Notes under the pieces: model-generated | Told to the model about the DNA's origin: nothing | What the model saw: the letters and a program-made list of their open reading frames with translations, nothing else | Databases searched by the model: none | In this document: in pieces, positions 34,921 through 42,735 of the stretch | Layout: the number at the start of each line of letters is the position of its first letter | Position numbering within the stretch: position 1 is the stretch's first letter | Assembly (NCBI GenBank): GCA_003279705.1 | Contig: QCGZ01000001.1 | Span: forward strand, 1-64,000 | Length of the DNA stretch: 64,000 bases | Reading direction: 5' to 3' | Source: OCS116 cluster bacterium AG-390-I16 | Lineage (GTDB): Bacteria; Pseudomonadota; Alphaproteobacteria; MED-G09 | Translations under genes and position numbers: made by a program

Positions 34921-35684
34921 GCGTTAGTAAGACCTAAACCTAAACCTCCATCAACTTCAAGAATTGCACCAGTTGTCCACTCAGCACAAATTAAATACTC
35001 TATAGCTTCTGCAATTTCTAGAGGAGTACCTATTCTTCCTAAGGCGTGTATCGACGCCATATCTTCCAATCTTTTTTTTGCATTATCATCGTTAAATAAA
35101 CCTGCTCTTTGGTTGATTTCTGTAAAGACCCCTCCTGGTACAACACAATTTACTCTAATTTTTTCATTACCAAGCTCTGCGGCTAAAACTTTCGTTAATG
35201 TCTCAAGTGCACCTTTTGTTGCTGCATAAGGCGATGCTCCGGGAAAAGCTCTTCTGTTATGAACAGAGCCAATAAAAATATTAGAGCCTTTAGTTTCAGC
35301 TAAGAAACTTTTTGCCTTACCTAAAAGCATCATTCCTGAAATAACATTCGTATTAAATATATCTAGGAGTTTTTGTTCTTCTAGATCTTCAATTTGCCCT
35401 CTATACATATTACCGGCATTATTTATAAGGACATCAATTTTATTACCATGTTGCAATGCTCTATCAATAATTTTCTCTCTATCGCTATCTTGAGTAACAT
35501 CTGCGACAATTGACAAAACATTTGAACCTAATTCTTCCTGGGATTTTTTTACTTTTTCTTCTCTTCTACCGCAAATAGTTACTTTTGCTCCAGCCTCACT
35601 ATATTTTTTTGCCATACCAAGACCTAAGCCTGAGCAACCACCAGTGATAATAATCGACATATTTTTAATTTCTAACAAACTCAT
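34917..35684 (-). CDS. Short-chain dehydrogenase/reductase
   Basis: A 255-residue classical SDR: TGGCSGLGLGMAKKY (cofactor loop, residues 15-29), CGRREEKV, NNAGNMYRG, and the active site with Ser in IGSVHNRR and Tyr-Lys in SPYAATKGAL. The Arg in GRRE after the second strand points to NADP(H). The start ATG at 35684 has CTGGAG directly upstream; it overlaps the ThuA-like gene by 20 bp. Substrate unknown. First of a minus-strand run of six genes read from 40.8 kb down to here. Confidence 0.88.
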   Translation of the reverse strand: MSLLEIKNMSIIITGGCSGLGLGMAKKYSEAGAKVTICGRREEKVKKSQEELGSNVLSIVADVTQDSDREKIIDRALQHGNKIDVLINNAGNMYRGQIEDLEEQKLLDIFNTNVISGMMLLGKAKSFLAETKGSNIFIGSVHNRRAFPGASPYAATKGALETLTKVLAAELGNEKIRVNCVVPGGVFTEINQRAGLFNDDNAKKRLEDMASIHALGRIGTPLEIAEAIEYLICAEWTTGAILEVDGGLGLGLTNA

Positions 35685-36357
35685 CTCCAGATAACCAAAG
35701 TAAACTATTTTTTATAATATTTATCATAAATGGATTTTTTAATGATTCTGAATCGTGACCTAGTGCATTATAAACAGTTCTTCCTTTTTGATATTCACTA
35801 GTCCAGCCAATAATATGATCCTCTTTTGTTGTATTTGATCTTGCTGAGAGAAATGGCTGGGAATTTTTTTCAATTTTAAGATTATGATATACCTCATCTT
35901 TGATTTTAAAGTTTTCTATGCTTTTACCCAGAAGATGATTTTTTATTGGAGAAACTTCAATTTTTTCAATTGGAGGATGGAATGATTTATCCCAGTCCCA
36001 TTTACCACCCAAAAGTTTTGTCCATCCATCCCAATCATCAAAGCATATAGATGAAGTATGGAAAGCTAGCATTTTTCCACCTTTCTTTATGAAATCTTCT
36101 AATAAATTTCTCGATTTATTAGATAAGCTAAACTGCCATTCATCAATATAAGGTATATATTTTTCATGATTTAACATTCTCCACCTAAGGGCATTGAAAG
36201 TAATTAAATCATATTCATTTATATTTTTAATACCCTCTTCAATATCAATAGTTATTTCTGATTTATATCCAAAATTATTAATAATATTTGATAAAGTTTC
36301 TGATGTTTCATCGAATGGATGAAATATTCCCCCTGTAAAAATTAAATTTTTTTTCAT
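35665..36357 (-). CDS. ThuA-like domain protein
   Basis: A 230-residue protein with the class-I-glutamine-amidotransferase-like fold of ThuA: IFTGGIFHPFDETSETL at the N-terminus, YDLITFNALRW, GGKMLAFHTSSICFDDW in place of the nucleophile elbow, GGKWDWDKSFHPPIEKIE, and a C-terminal GRTVYNALGHDSES. ThuA proteins occur with sugar-catabolic genes but have no agreed activity. Here it is sandwiched between two SDR genes with 1-20 bp overlaps, so it is co-transcribed with them. Confidence 0.82.
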   Translation of the reverse strand: MKKNLIFTGGIFHPFDETSETLSNIINNFGYKSEITIDIEEGIKNINEYDLITFNALRWRMLNHEKYIPYIDEWQFSLSNKSRNLLEDFIKKGGKMLAFHTSSICFDDWDGWTKLLGGKWDWDKSFHPPIEKIEVSPIKNHLLGKSIENFKIKDEVYHNLKIEKNSQPFLSARSNTTKEDHIIGWTSEYQKGRTVYNALGHDSESLKNPFMINIIKNSLLWLSGDEFVRN

Positions 36358-37097
36358 TATTCCCTTGGAAGTTGGGCAATAACACTGCTTATTACACCAC
36401 CATCAACTACTAAGTTATGACCATTAACATAAGATGCATTTTCCGAGTCTAGGAAGAGAACTGCATTGGCTATATCCTCAGCTTCACCCAATCTTCCTGA
36501 GGGAACTGCTCCACCTCTTAACTCTCTAACTTTAGGATCTTCATAAATAGGTTTTGACATACCTGCATCTATAAAACCTGGAGAAATACAATTTACTCTA
36601 ATTCCAAATTTACCCCATTCAATAGCCATTTGTTGTGTCATGGATATTATGCCAGCTTTTGATGCTGGGTATGCACCAATTCCTATACCTGGATTAACAC
36701 CATTAACTGATGACATATTAATTATTGAACCATTTCCTCTTTTAATCATGTCATTTATTAAAACTCTAGAGGTGATAAAAGAACCTAACAGATTTATATT
36801 TAGACTTTTACTATAATCATTTACAGAATGTTCCTCGAGAGGACCAAATAAAACAATACCAACATTATTGACTAATAAGTCAGGTATTTCACCAAATTTG
36901 CCAAATGCCTCTTTTATAGAATCCTCGCTTGTAACATCACCACAAAGAGGAGTGCTATTTTCAATTTTTTTTGAAGCTTCTTTTACACTTTCTTCATTTA
37001 AATCCAGCATACCAACACGATAATTATTTTTACTTAGTTTTTGGCAAATAGCTTCACCTATTCCAGCTCCAGCTCCTGTAACAATAGCAGTTTTCAT
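36357..37097 (-). CDS. Short-chain dehydrogenase/reductase
   Basis: A 246-residue classical SDR: TGAGAGIGEAI (residues 7-17), MLDLNEE (Asp after strand 2, pointing to NAD), NNVGIVLFG, Ser in NMSSVNG and Tyr-Lys in GAYPASKAG. A normal PGFIDAGM segment follows. The stop overlaps the ThuA-like start by one base and its start overlaps the P450 gene by 4 bp. An alcohol or sugar dehydrogenase is likely; the substrate is not readable. Confidence 0.9.
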   Translation of the reverse strand: MKTAIVTGAGAGIGEAICQKLSKNNYRVGMLDLNEESVKEASKKIENSTPLCGDVTSEDSIKEAFGKFGEIPDLLVNNVGIVLFGPLEEHSVNDYSKSLNINLLGSFITSRVLINDMIKRGNGSIINMSSVNGVNPGIGIGAYPASKAGIISMTQQMAIEWGKFGIRVNCISPGFIDAGMSKPIYEDPKVRELRGGAVPSGRLGEAEDIANAVLFLDSENASYVNGHNLVVDGGVISSVIAQLPRE

Positions 37098-38302
37098 TTT
37101 ATATCTCCGAATATTATTGGGTAAGAAGCCCAGTTAGACCTTTCTGTACTTAGATCAGTTTCTGGTTTATTTTTATCATCAGGGTAACCACCCTCATTTA
37201 GGATTTTTTGTACTAATAAAGTTACTATACCATACTGATGATTGCTAGGGTCAGTTTTTTCATCTGGTACTAGTCCTCCATCCAAATCTCTTCCAAAACA
37301 CATGTGCAATCCTATACCAAATGTTAATCCCCACAAAAACTGGTTTTTAGGAACCTCCCTATATGGATTAAATATATGTGAGTCTAGACCAAAAATTGTT
37401 TTATCTTGGTTTGCTTCATGAAGATCCATAATTATTAAATCATTTTTTTTCATATTAATATTTTTTTCAAGATTAACCGGGCATTCTGATTTTCTCCAAG
37501 CTACAGGACTTGCAGGATGAAGTCTCATGCTTTCATGAACGCATCGCTGAAGAAAAAGGGGATCATTTTTAATTTTTTTAATACCTTTAGGGTTATTGTC
37601 ACTCCATTTGTAAATTTCATGTAAAGCATGTGTCATCGAATTTGCAGTACTATGGGATCCAGCTTGAAGATAGAAGGCGATTTCTCTTCTGATAAGTTCA
37701 TCGTTTAGCTCTATTTTATCTTCATTCATTAATAAAACTGTAAGAACATCCCTAGGAAGTTGTTCTTTTTTTATTTCATTATTTTTATATCTTTTTATTA
37801 AATTTTTTCTTCTATTTTTTGATGGAGCAAGGAACTTTGTTTCAAATTCATTCAAGGCTTTTATAACTTCTTTATTGACATCTTCATGAGGTCTTTTTGA
37901 ATGAACTAATGTAGCTCCTTGGCTAAATATTTTAACTAACGATAGTAAATCTTCAGTTTCTTTTGGAGTTTTTTTAACTCTATCAACACCTGCAAAATCT
38001 GCTGTTAAGTTCATTGTTATTCTATAACCAAAATCTAATAAATCTAATCTTCCATTTTTTAGATACGGATTAATAGTTTCATTAAGTGTTCTTGGGAAAA
38101 GTTCTTTTTCATAATACTTAAAAAAATCTCTTTGAAAAACTCTATGCTCAAGTTTTCTTCTTTTCCTATGCTCCTCACCATGTAAAGTAAGCAAAACTCC
38201 ATCCATTATAACTTTACCTTTGTCATATAAAGCTTGTTTAAGATTCCTATTTACTAGAGCTGATTTTATAGTTTCGTAACTTGATGTTTCAAACTTATTC
38301 AC
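37094..38302 (-). CDS. Cytochrome P450 (copy 1 of a tandem pair)
   Basis: A 402-residue soluble P450. The C-helix Arg lies in HGEEHRKRRKLE (residues 40-51), the K-helix ExxR in HESMRLHP, and the heme-Cys loop in FGIGLHMCFGRDL. The I-helix motif reads AGSHSTAN, with His and Ser where AGxET/AGxDT normally holds the acid-alcohol pair. The N-terminus is short compared with typical 400-430-residue bacterial P450s, starting just before the B/C region. About half the residues match copy 2 by eye, so the pair looks duplicated. No ferredoxin or reductase is adjacent. Confidence 0.9.
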   Translation of the reverse strand: MNKFETSSYETIKSALVNRNLKQALYDKGKVIMDGVLLTLHGEEHRKRRKLEHRVFQRDFFKYYEKELFPRTLNETINPYLKNGRLDLLDFGYRITMNLTADFAGVDRVKKTPKETEDLLSLVKIFSQGATLVHSKRPHEDVNKEVIKALNEFETKFLAPSKNRRKNLIKRYKNNEIKKEQLPRDVLTVLLMNEDKIELNDELIRREIAFYLQAGSHSTANSMTHALHEIYKWSDNNPKGIKKIKNDPLFLQRCVHESMRLHPASPVAWRKSECPVNLEKNINMKKNDLIIMDLHEANQDKTIFGLDSHIFNPYREVPKNQFLWGLTFGIGLHMCFGRDLDGGLVPDEKTDPSNHQYGIVTLLVQKILNEGGYPDDKNKPETDLSTERSNWASYPIIFGDIK

Positions 38303-38307
38303 TATTG

Positions 38308-39501
38308 CTATCTCTTAGAGGAAAAGACAATTGGGTAGTATCCCCAGTTTGGTCTTTTTGTCTTATCATCCATTTTAGGTGCATCGTCTGGATCAGGAAT
38401 GGCATTACGTGAAATTAACTCCCTAAGTATCATTGTTACTGTTCCGTAATGATGATTATTTGGGTCGGTATCTGGTTTAGAATTTACTCCAGCCGCAAGA
38501 TTTCTTCCAATACATGAATGCATTCCCAAACCAAATGATAACCCATATAAATTTTGACCATTCGGTGGTTCTCTATGGGGATTAAATTTATCTGCATCAT
38601 TACCAAAAACTTTCTTATCTCTATTTGAATTATATAAATCAATAACAACACTATCGCCAAGGCCTGCCTCATTATCATTTGGAAGTTTTACAGGACACAC
38701 TGGTTTTCTTAGAGCTATTGGGCTTGAAGGGTGGAGCCTTGTGCTCTCTAAAAAGCATTTTTGAACAAATATTGGATCAGTTATCATTTTATTTTTTTCT
38801 TCAGGATTATTTGTGACCCACTCGTGTATTTCATGAAAGACGTGGACAAGCGAATGAATTGAGGTTTGAGCTCCAGCAAGAAGATAGAAAGCAATTTCCC
38901 TCTGAAGAACATCATAAGGAAGATTTAAATCATCATCATTTACCAAAAGAATAGTAAGAATATCGCTTGGTAAATTTTCAAAATCTTTTTTTTCAATTAG
39001 TGTTTTTCTTCTTTCAATTGAGGGTTTTAGGAATTGGTTATCAAAATCTCTAAGAGCACTTTTTACTTCTTCTTTTACTTCTTCGTGATCCCTAGTTGAG
39101 TGATGGAGAGTTGCCCCTGAAGCAAAAATCTTTAACAAAGTTAACAAAGTTTCTGTCTCTTCTTTAGATTTTTTTGGCCTATCAACACCAGAAAAATCAG
39201 CTGTTAAATTTAATAACACTCTAAAACCGTAATCCACTAAATCCATTTTTCCAGAAACTTTGTATGGCTCTAAGGTTTCATCAATTGTTTTTGGAAAAAC
39301 TTCATTTTCATAATATTTAAAAATATCTCTTGTAAAAATTTTATTTTCTAACTTTCTTCTTTTTTTGTGTTCTTCACCATGCAAGCAAACTAATACTTGA
39401 TCCATGATAACTTCACCATCATCGTAGAGAGATTGTTTAAGGTCTTTGATCCTTAAAGCATTAGCAGCATCGTCATAATTAGTAAAAATATGTTCAGTCA
39501 T
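38308..39501 (-). CDS. Cytochrome P450 (copy 2 of a tandem pair)
   Basis: A 397-residue paralogue of the next gene downstream. Matching features: HGEEHKKRRKLENK (C-helix), LESTRLHP (ExxR), FGLGMHSCIGRNL (heme loop). The I-helix reads AGAQTSIH: the threonine is kept but the acidic residue is Gln. Both copies end in a shared NW/NWxxYPI(I/V)F tail. The amidohydrolase gene ends 5 bp upstream of its start. The substrate and the electron donor are unknown. Confidence 0.9.
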   Translation of the reverse strand: MTEHIFTNYDDAANALRIKDLKQSLYDDGEVIMDQVLVCLHGEEHKKRRKLENKIFTRDIFKYYENEVFPKTIDETLEPYKVSGKMDLVDYGFRVLLNLTADFSGVDRPKKSKEETETLLTLLKIFASGATLHHSTRDHEEVKEEVKSALRDFDNQFLKPSIERRKTLIEKKDFENLPSDILTILLVNDDDLNLPYDVLQREIAFYLLAGAQTSIHSLVHVFHEIHEWVTNNPEEKNKMITDPIFVQKCFLESTRLHPSSPIALRKPVCPVKLPNDNEAGLGDSVVIDLYNSNRDKKVFGNDADKFNPHREPPNGQNLYGLSFGLGMHSCIGRNLAAGVNSKPDTDPNNHHYGTVTMILRELISRNAIPDPDDAPKMDDKTKRPNWGYYPIVFSSKR

Positions 39502-39506
39502 TTCGC

Positions 39507-40838
39507 CTATCTATTTTTTGCTACTTTTTGTGTTAAAATTTTATCTGAATAGGGTGATAGCCTCCAACCCTGAGGTGGAGTGATTTCTGGCTCAGGCTTA
39601 GTTCTATCAACTTCATTTCCATTCAAAATAATTGACGAAATTTTTGATTTATCACCAAGTACAGTAATATCGTTCAGAGGATTTTCATCTAATATCAAAA
39701 TATCAGCTAGCATACCATTTTCTAATGTACCAACTTCTCCCTCCATTTTCATTGCTTTAGAAGCGTTTTTTGTAGCGCATACAATCGATTCTAAATTACT
39801 CATGCCAATATCATTAACAAAAACTTCAAGTTCCCTATAATGCCATTCTCCGTATGGTGTCATAGAAAAACCACTTTCAGTTCCGCATAACAATGGAACA
39901 CCTGCATCATGAATTTTTTTAAATATTTCACAATTGTCTACAATTTCTTTTCTAAAAATTTCTTTGTAATCAGATGATGCGCCTATTATTTCACCAAAAT
40001 CTGCTAGATTTGCTTGAAAGGTAAAAGTTGGGACAATTGGAGTTTTGGTTTCGCAAACTAAATCAATTGCTTCTTCATCCATAAATGTTGCATGAAGTAT
40101 CATGTCCATTCCAGCTTTTATACTATCTATAACCCCTTTTGCATTTCTCACATGACCTACAACTGGGATACCTAGGTCATGAGCTAAATCACAAACTAAT
40201 TTTAGCTCATCATATGACCATACAGATATTTCACCTGCTTCCCTTTGATTTGGTATAAGACCTGTAACATGAACTTTAATCCAATCAGCACCATTTTTAA
40301 TTTGACGCCTGACTTCTGTAATTATTTCATCTTTATTTTGTACTATTTGGGCATAGCCCCTGATACCCTCATCAGGAATTAACCTACCAGCGGTTCCACC
40401 TACTGATGTTAATAGAGCATTTCCCCCAACTGACATTCTGGGCCCTTCGACATACCCAGAATTAATTGCATCTCTTAAATCAATGCCAATTTCATGTAAA
40501 CTGTCTGGGTCACAAAACCCAGTAACACCTGCTAACAATACTTTTCGTGCATTATGACCTGATATTATCGCTGCTAAAGCCTGCCTTCTATGAAAAAAAA
40601 GCTCATCATTTGAGGTTGGTTCGTCAAAGCTGATATGACAATGTGCATCGATAATACCTGGCATCACAAATTTTTCGGATGCATCAATTTTTTTTATATC
40701 CTTCTCTTTAGAGAAGTCTTTTGCACTCTCACCAATAGCAATAATTTTATTATCTTCAATAACTATATTGCCAATATATTCTTTAGAACCAGTCCCATCA
40801 ATTATAGTTCCGTTTTCAATAAGAATTTTTTCTTTCAT
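39507..40838 (-). CDS. Amidohydrolase-family protein (imidazolonepropionase/prolidase-like)
   Basis: A 443-residue metal-dependent hydrolase. I take the ATG at 40838 (MKEKILIENG) because AGAGGT sits 6 bases upstream; longer starts begin on or before that site. Metal ligands are seen in DAHCHISFDEP (HxH, about residues 64-74), the GADWIKVHVTG lysine region (the bridging position in this subgroup), GHVRNAKG and a late Asp region ending LADILILDENPL. Likely opens a cyclic amide, lactone or an N-acyl bond. First gene of the minus-strand catabolic operon, hence nearest the promoter. Confidence 0.85.
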   Translation of the reverse strand: MKEKILIENGTIIDGTGSKEYIGNIVIEDNKIIAIGESAKDFSKEKDIKKIDASEKFVMPGIIDAHCHISFDEPTSNDELFFHRRQALAAIISGHNARKVLLAGVTGFCDPDSLHEIGIDLRDAINSGYVEGPRMSVGGNALLTSVGGTAGRLIPDEGIRGYAQIVQNKDEIITEVRRQIKNGADWIKVHVTGLIPNQREAGEISVWSYDELKLVCDLAHDLGIPVVGHVRNAKGVIDSIKAGMDMILHATFMDEEAIDLVCETKTPIVPTFTFQANLADFGEIIGASSDYKEIFRKEIVDNCEIFKKIHDAGVPLLCGTESGFSMTPYGEWHYRELEVFVNDIGMSNLESIVCATKNASKAMKMEGEVGTLENGMLADILILDENPLNDITVLGDKSKISSIILNGNEVDRTKPEPEITPPQGWRLSPYSDKILTQKVAKNR

Positions 40839-40943
40839 ATTCATACCTCTAAGCATTATAATGGATAATACTAATTAAATTCAAAATTTAAATACTAATT
40901 TGTTCTTCAAATTATTATAAATAATAATAAAAGGAAATAAATT

Positions 40944-41576
40944 ATGAAATTTAACACTCAAAATCAATCACTTGGGGTTCTAAGGTCACTTCTTCTTTTG
41001 GTATTAATTATATTCGGAGTATGGATTCTTGATGAAAGAGGTCTTTTAGCAGTTGTATTAGAAGGTGATAAAAGTCAAATATCGACAGTAATAGCTTGTT
41101 TGTGGATTATTTCTTCAATTTATTGGTTATATTTATCAAAAATTATTTCTGATGAAAGAAATTCCTTTGAAAATATGGAATTTAAAAATAAAAAATTATT
41201 GGTTTCTAGATTCTTTAATTCCCTTAAAAAAAATGAAGATAAGGATGTTCTAATTAATGCTTTTGAGTCAGAATTTGAGAAAAAAATTAGCTACGGTGTA
41301 GTTGCTTCTGATGTGGCGCTAAAATTAGGATTGTTAGGAACAATCATAGGATTTATTCTTATGCTAAAACCTATTGCCGATTTAAACAGTACAAGTCCAG
41401 AGGATTTAAAAATGGCATTATCATCGATGAGTTCTGGAATGGCTGTTGCATTATATACTACCTTAACTGGTTTAATTGTTAGTACTTTGCTAAGAATACA
41501 ATTTCACTTTTCAGCAACTTGGATTATTTCTCTTATCAATGATTTAGCTTTTTATACGGAAAATAATTTTGAGTAA
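40944..41576 (+). CDS. MotA/TolQ/ExbB-type proton-channel protein
   Basis: A 210-residue membrane protein with four spans (about 12-29, 47-64, 128-144, 165-187). The last two carry the family signature: LGLLGTIIGFILML and SGMAVALYTTLTGLIVSTLL, the helices that line the ion path in ExbB, TolQ and MotA. The cytoplasmic loop between spans 2 and 3 is about 60 residues, short like ExbB. The next gene overlaps it by 8 bp. It is not clearly any named member: no tolR, tolA, tolB or tonB gene is adjacent. Confidence 0.85.
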   Translation: MKFNTQNQSLGVLRSLLLLVLIIFGVWILDERGLLAVVLEGDKSQISTVIACLWIISSIYWLYLSKIISDERNSFENMEFKNKKLLVSRFFNSLKKNEDKDVLINAFESEFEKKISYGVVASDVALKLGLLGTIIGFILMLKPIADLNSTSPEDLKMALSSMSSGMAVALYTTLTGLIVSTLLRIQFHFSATWIISLINDLAFYTENNFE

Positions 41577-42180
41577 AAAAATTCTTTCAATTGAATCCAG
41601 CAATGGAGATGCATTCACTGATTTATTGTTTAATGCATTATTAGGCTTTGCCTTTATGTTCTTCATCTCATTTGCATTGATTCAAAAACCGCAAGATGGA
41701 GGTAAAATTGACAGTAAGGCAGAGTTTATTATTTCAGCTGAATGGGAAGATCATCACCCAGATGATATTGATTTAATAGTTGAAGATCCGCAAGGTAATA
41801 TAGTTTATTTTCAGAGGCAACAAGCTGGATTAATGCATTTGGATAGGGATGACAGAGGTACGCTAGCAGATAGAATAGTTATTGACGGAGTTGAGATGGA
41901 AAACCCCGCTAATCAAGAAGTAGTTACTATAAGAGGTTATATGAAAGGGGAATATGTTGTTAACTTACTCTATTATAAGTCAAATTTTATTACTCCTTTA
42001 AAAGTAAAGGTAAAGGTTGAAAAAATAAATCCAAGATTAGAGGTAATTTACTTTAATGACTTTTTTTTAAAGAAAACTGGTGATGAAATAACTGCGGTGA
42101 GATTCATTCTAGATGATAAAGGAAATGTTTTAGATTTAAACCAACTTCAAAAACCAATAATCTCTGGAAAGGTAAAGTAA
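41569..42180 (+). CDS. Single-span periplasmic partner of the ExbB-like channel (unrecognised)
   Basis: A 203-residue protein: short cytoplasmic N-terminus, then FTDLLFNALLGFAFMFFISF (residues 16-35) with D18 at the head of the helix, the place of the essential Asp in ExbD, TolR and MotB. A periplasmic domain of about 160 residues follows, beginning AEWEDHHPDDIDLIVEDPQG and LDRDDRG, with the look of a beta-sandwich, and no OmpA-type peptidoglycan-binding motif. TTG start, overlapping the channel gene by 8 bp. Channel partner by analogy; I do not recognise the periplasmic domain. Confidence 0.72.
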   Translation: MSKKILSIESSNGDAFTDLLFNALLGFAFMFFISFALIQKPQDGGKIDSKAEFIISAEWEDHHPDDIDLIVEDPQGNIVYFQRQQAGLMHLDRDDRGTLADRIVIDGVEMENPANQEVVTIRGYMKGEYVVNLLYYKSNFITPLKVKVKVEKINPRLEVIYFNDFFLKKTGDEITAVRFILDDKGNVLDLNQLQKPIISGKVK

Positions 42181-42735
42181 ATGAATGAAACAGTTCTTTT
42201 AGGTATTTCGTATGCTCTACTATTTTCTCTATTAGTAAGTTTAAATTTTTTCACAAATTTTTCTTTAAAAACTAAAGTAATTTTAGTTTTTTCTGTTTTA
42301 ATTTTTTCTATAATTTCTTATTCATCAATTAGAGAAATGCAAGGAATTCCATATAGGGATAATAACTTTTCTAATGATGAGAAGCTTTATAAAATTTTAT
42401 GGAGCGGAGTTAACGAACCCAATAAATTGGAAAAAACAAAGGGGGAAATTTTTCTTTTATTAAAGTCTATAGATACTAAAGGTATAGAGGAGGGAGATCC
42501 TAGACTATATGCTGTTGAATACGATCCCTTTCTTTTAGAAAAGATATTGGAAATAAAAAAAATTACAAAAAAAGGTGTTCCGGTTGCTGTAAAGCTTACA
42601 AACTTAGACTTAAAAGTAAAAGATAATGGGAAACTTCCAGACGAATTAGATGGGTTCGATAAATATAATTCTTTATCCGGAGATATTAATATTCAATTAG
42701 AGGAGATTATATCTCCGTCACTCCCAGAAAAATAA
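42181..42735 (+). CDS. Third gene of the ExbB-like cassette, two-span protein (unrecognised)
   Basis: A 184-residue protein with two N-terminal spans (about 5-22 and 32-48) and a soluble C-terminal part of about 130 residues rich in Lys, Glu and Asp, including GIEEGDPRLYAVEYDPFLLE and a proline-rich end. The ATG follows the previous stop with no gap, so the three genes are one translational unit. No family recognised. The stop abuts the convergent dehydrogenase stop directly. Confidence 0.65.
   Translation: MNETVLLGISYALLFSLLVSLNFFTNFSLKTKVILVFSVLIFSIISYSSIREMQGIPYRDNNFSNDEKLYKILWSGVNEPNKLEKTKGEIFLLLKSIDTKGIEEGDPRLYAVEYDPFLLEKILEIKKITKKGVPVAVKLTNLDLKVKDNGKLPDELDGFDKYNSLSGDINIQLEEIISPSLPEK

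Noticed and set aside
40944-42180. The channel and its partner as tolQ and tolR.
   Set aside because: The partner's periplasmic domain is about twice as long as that of TolR and unlike it; tolA, tolB and pal are not adjacent; the third gene has no Tol counterpart.
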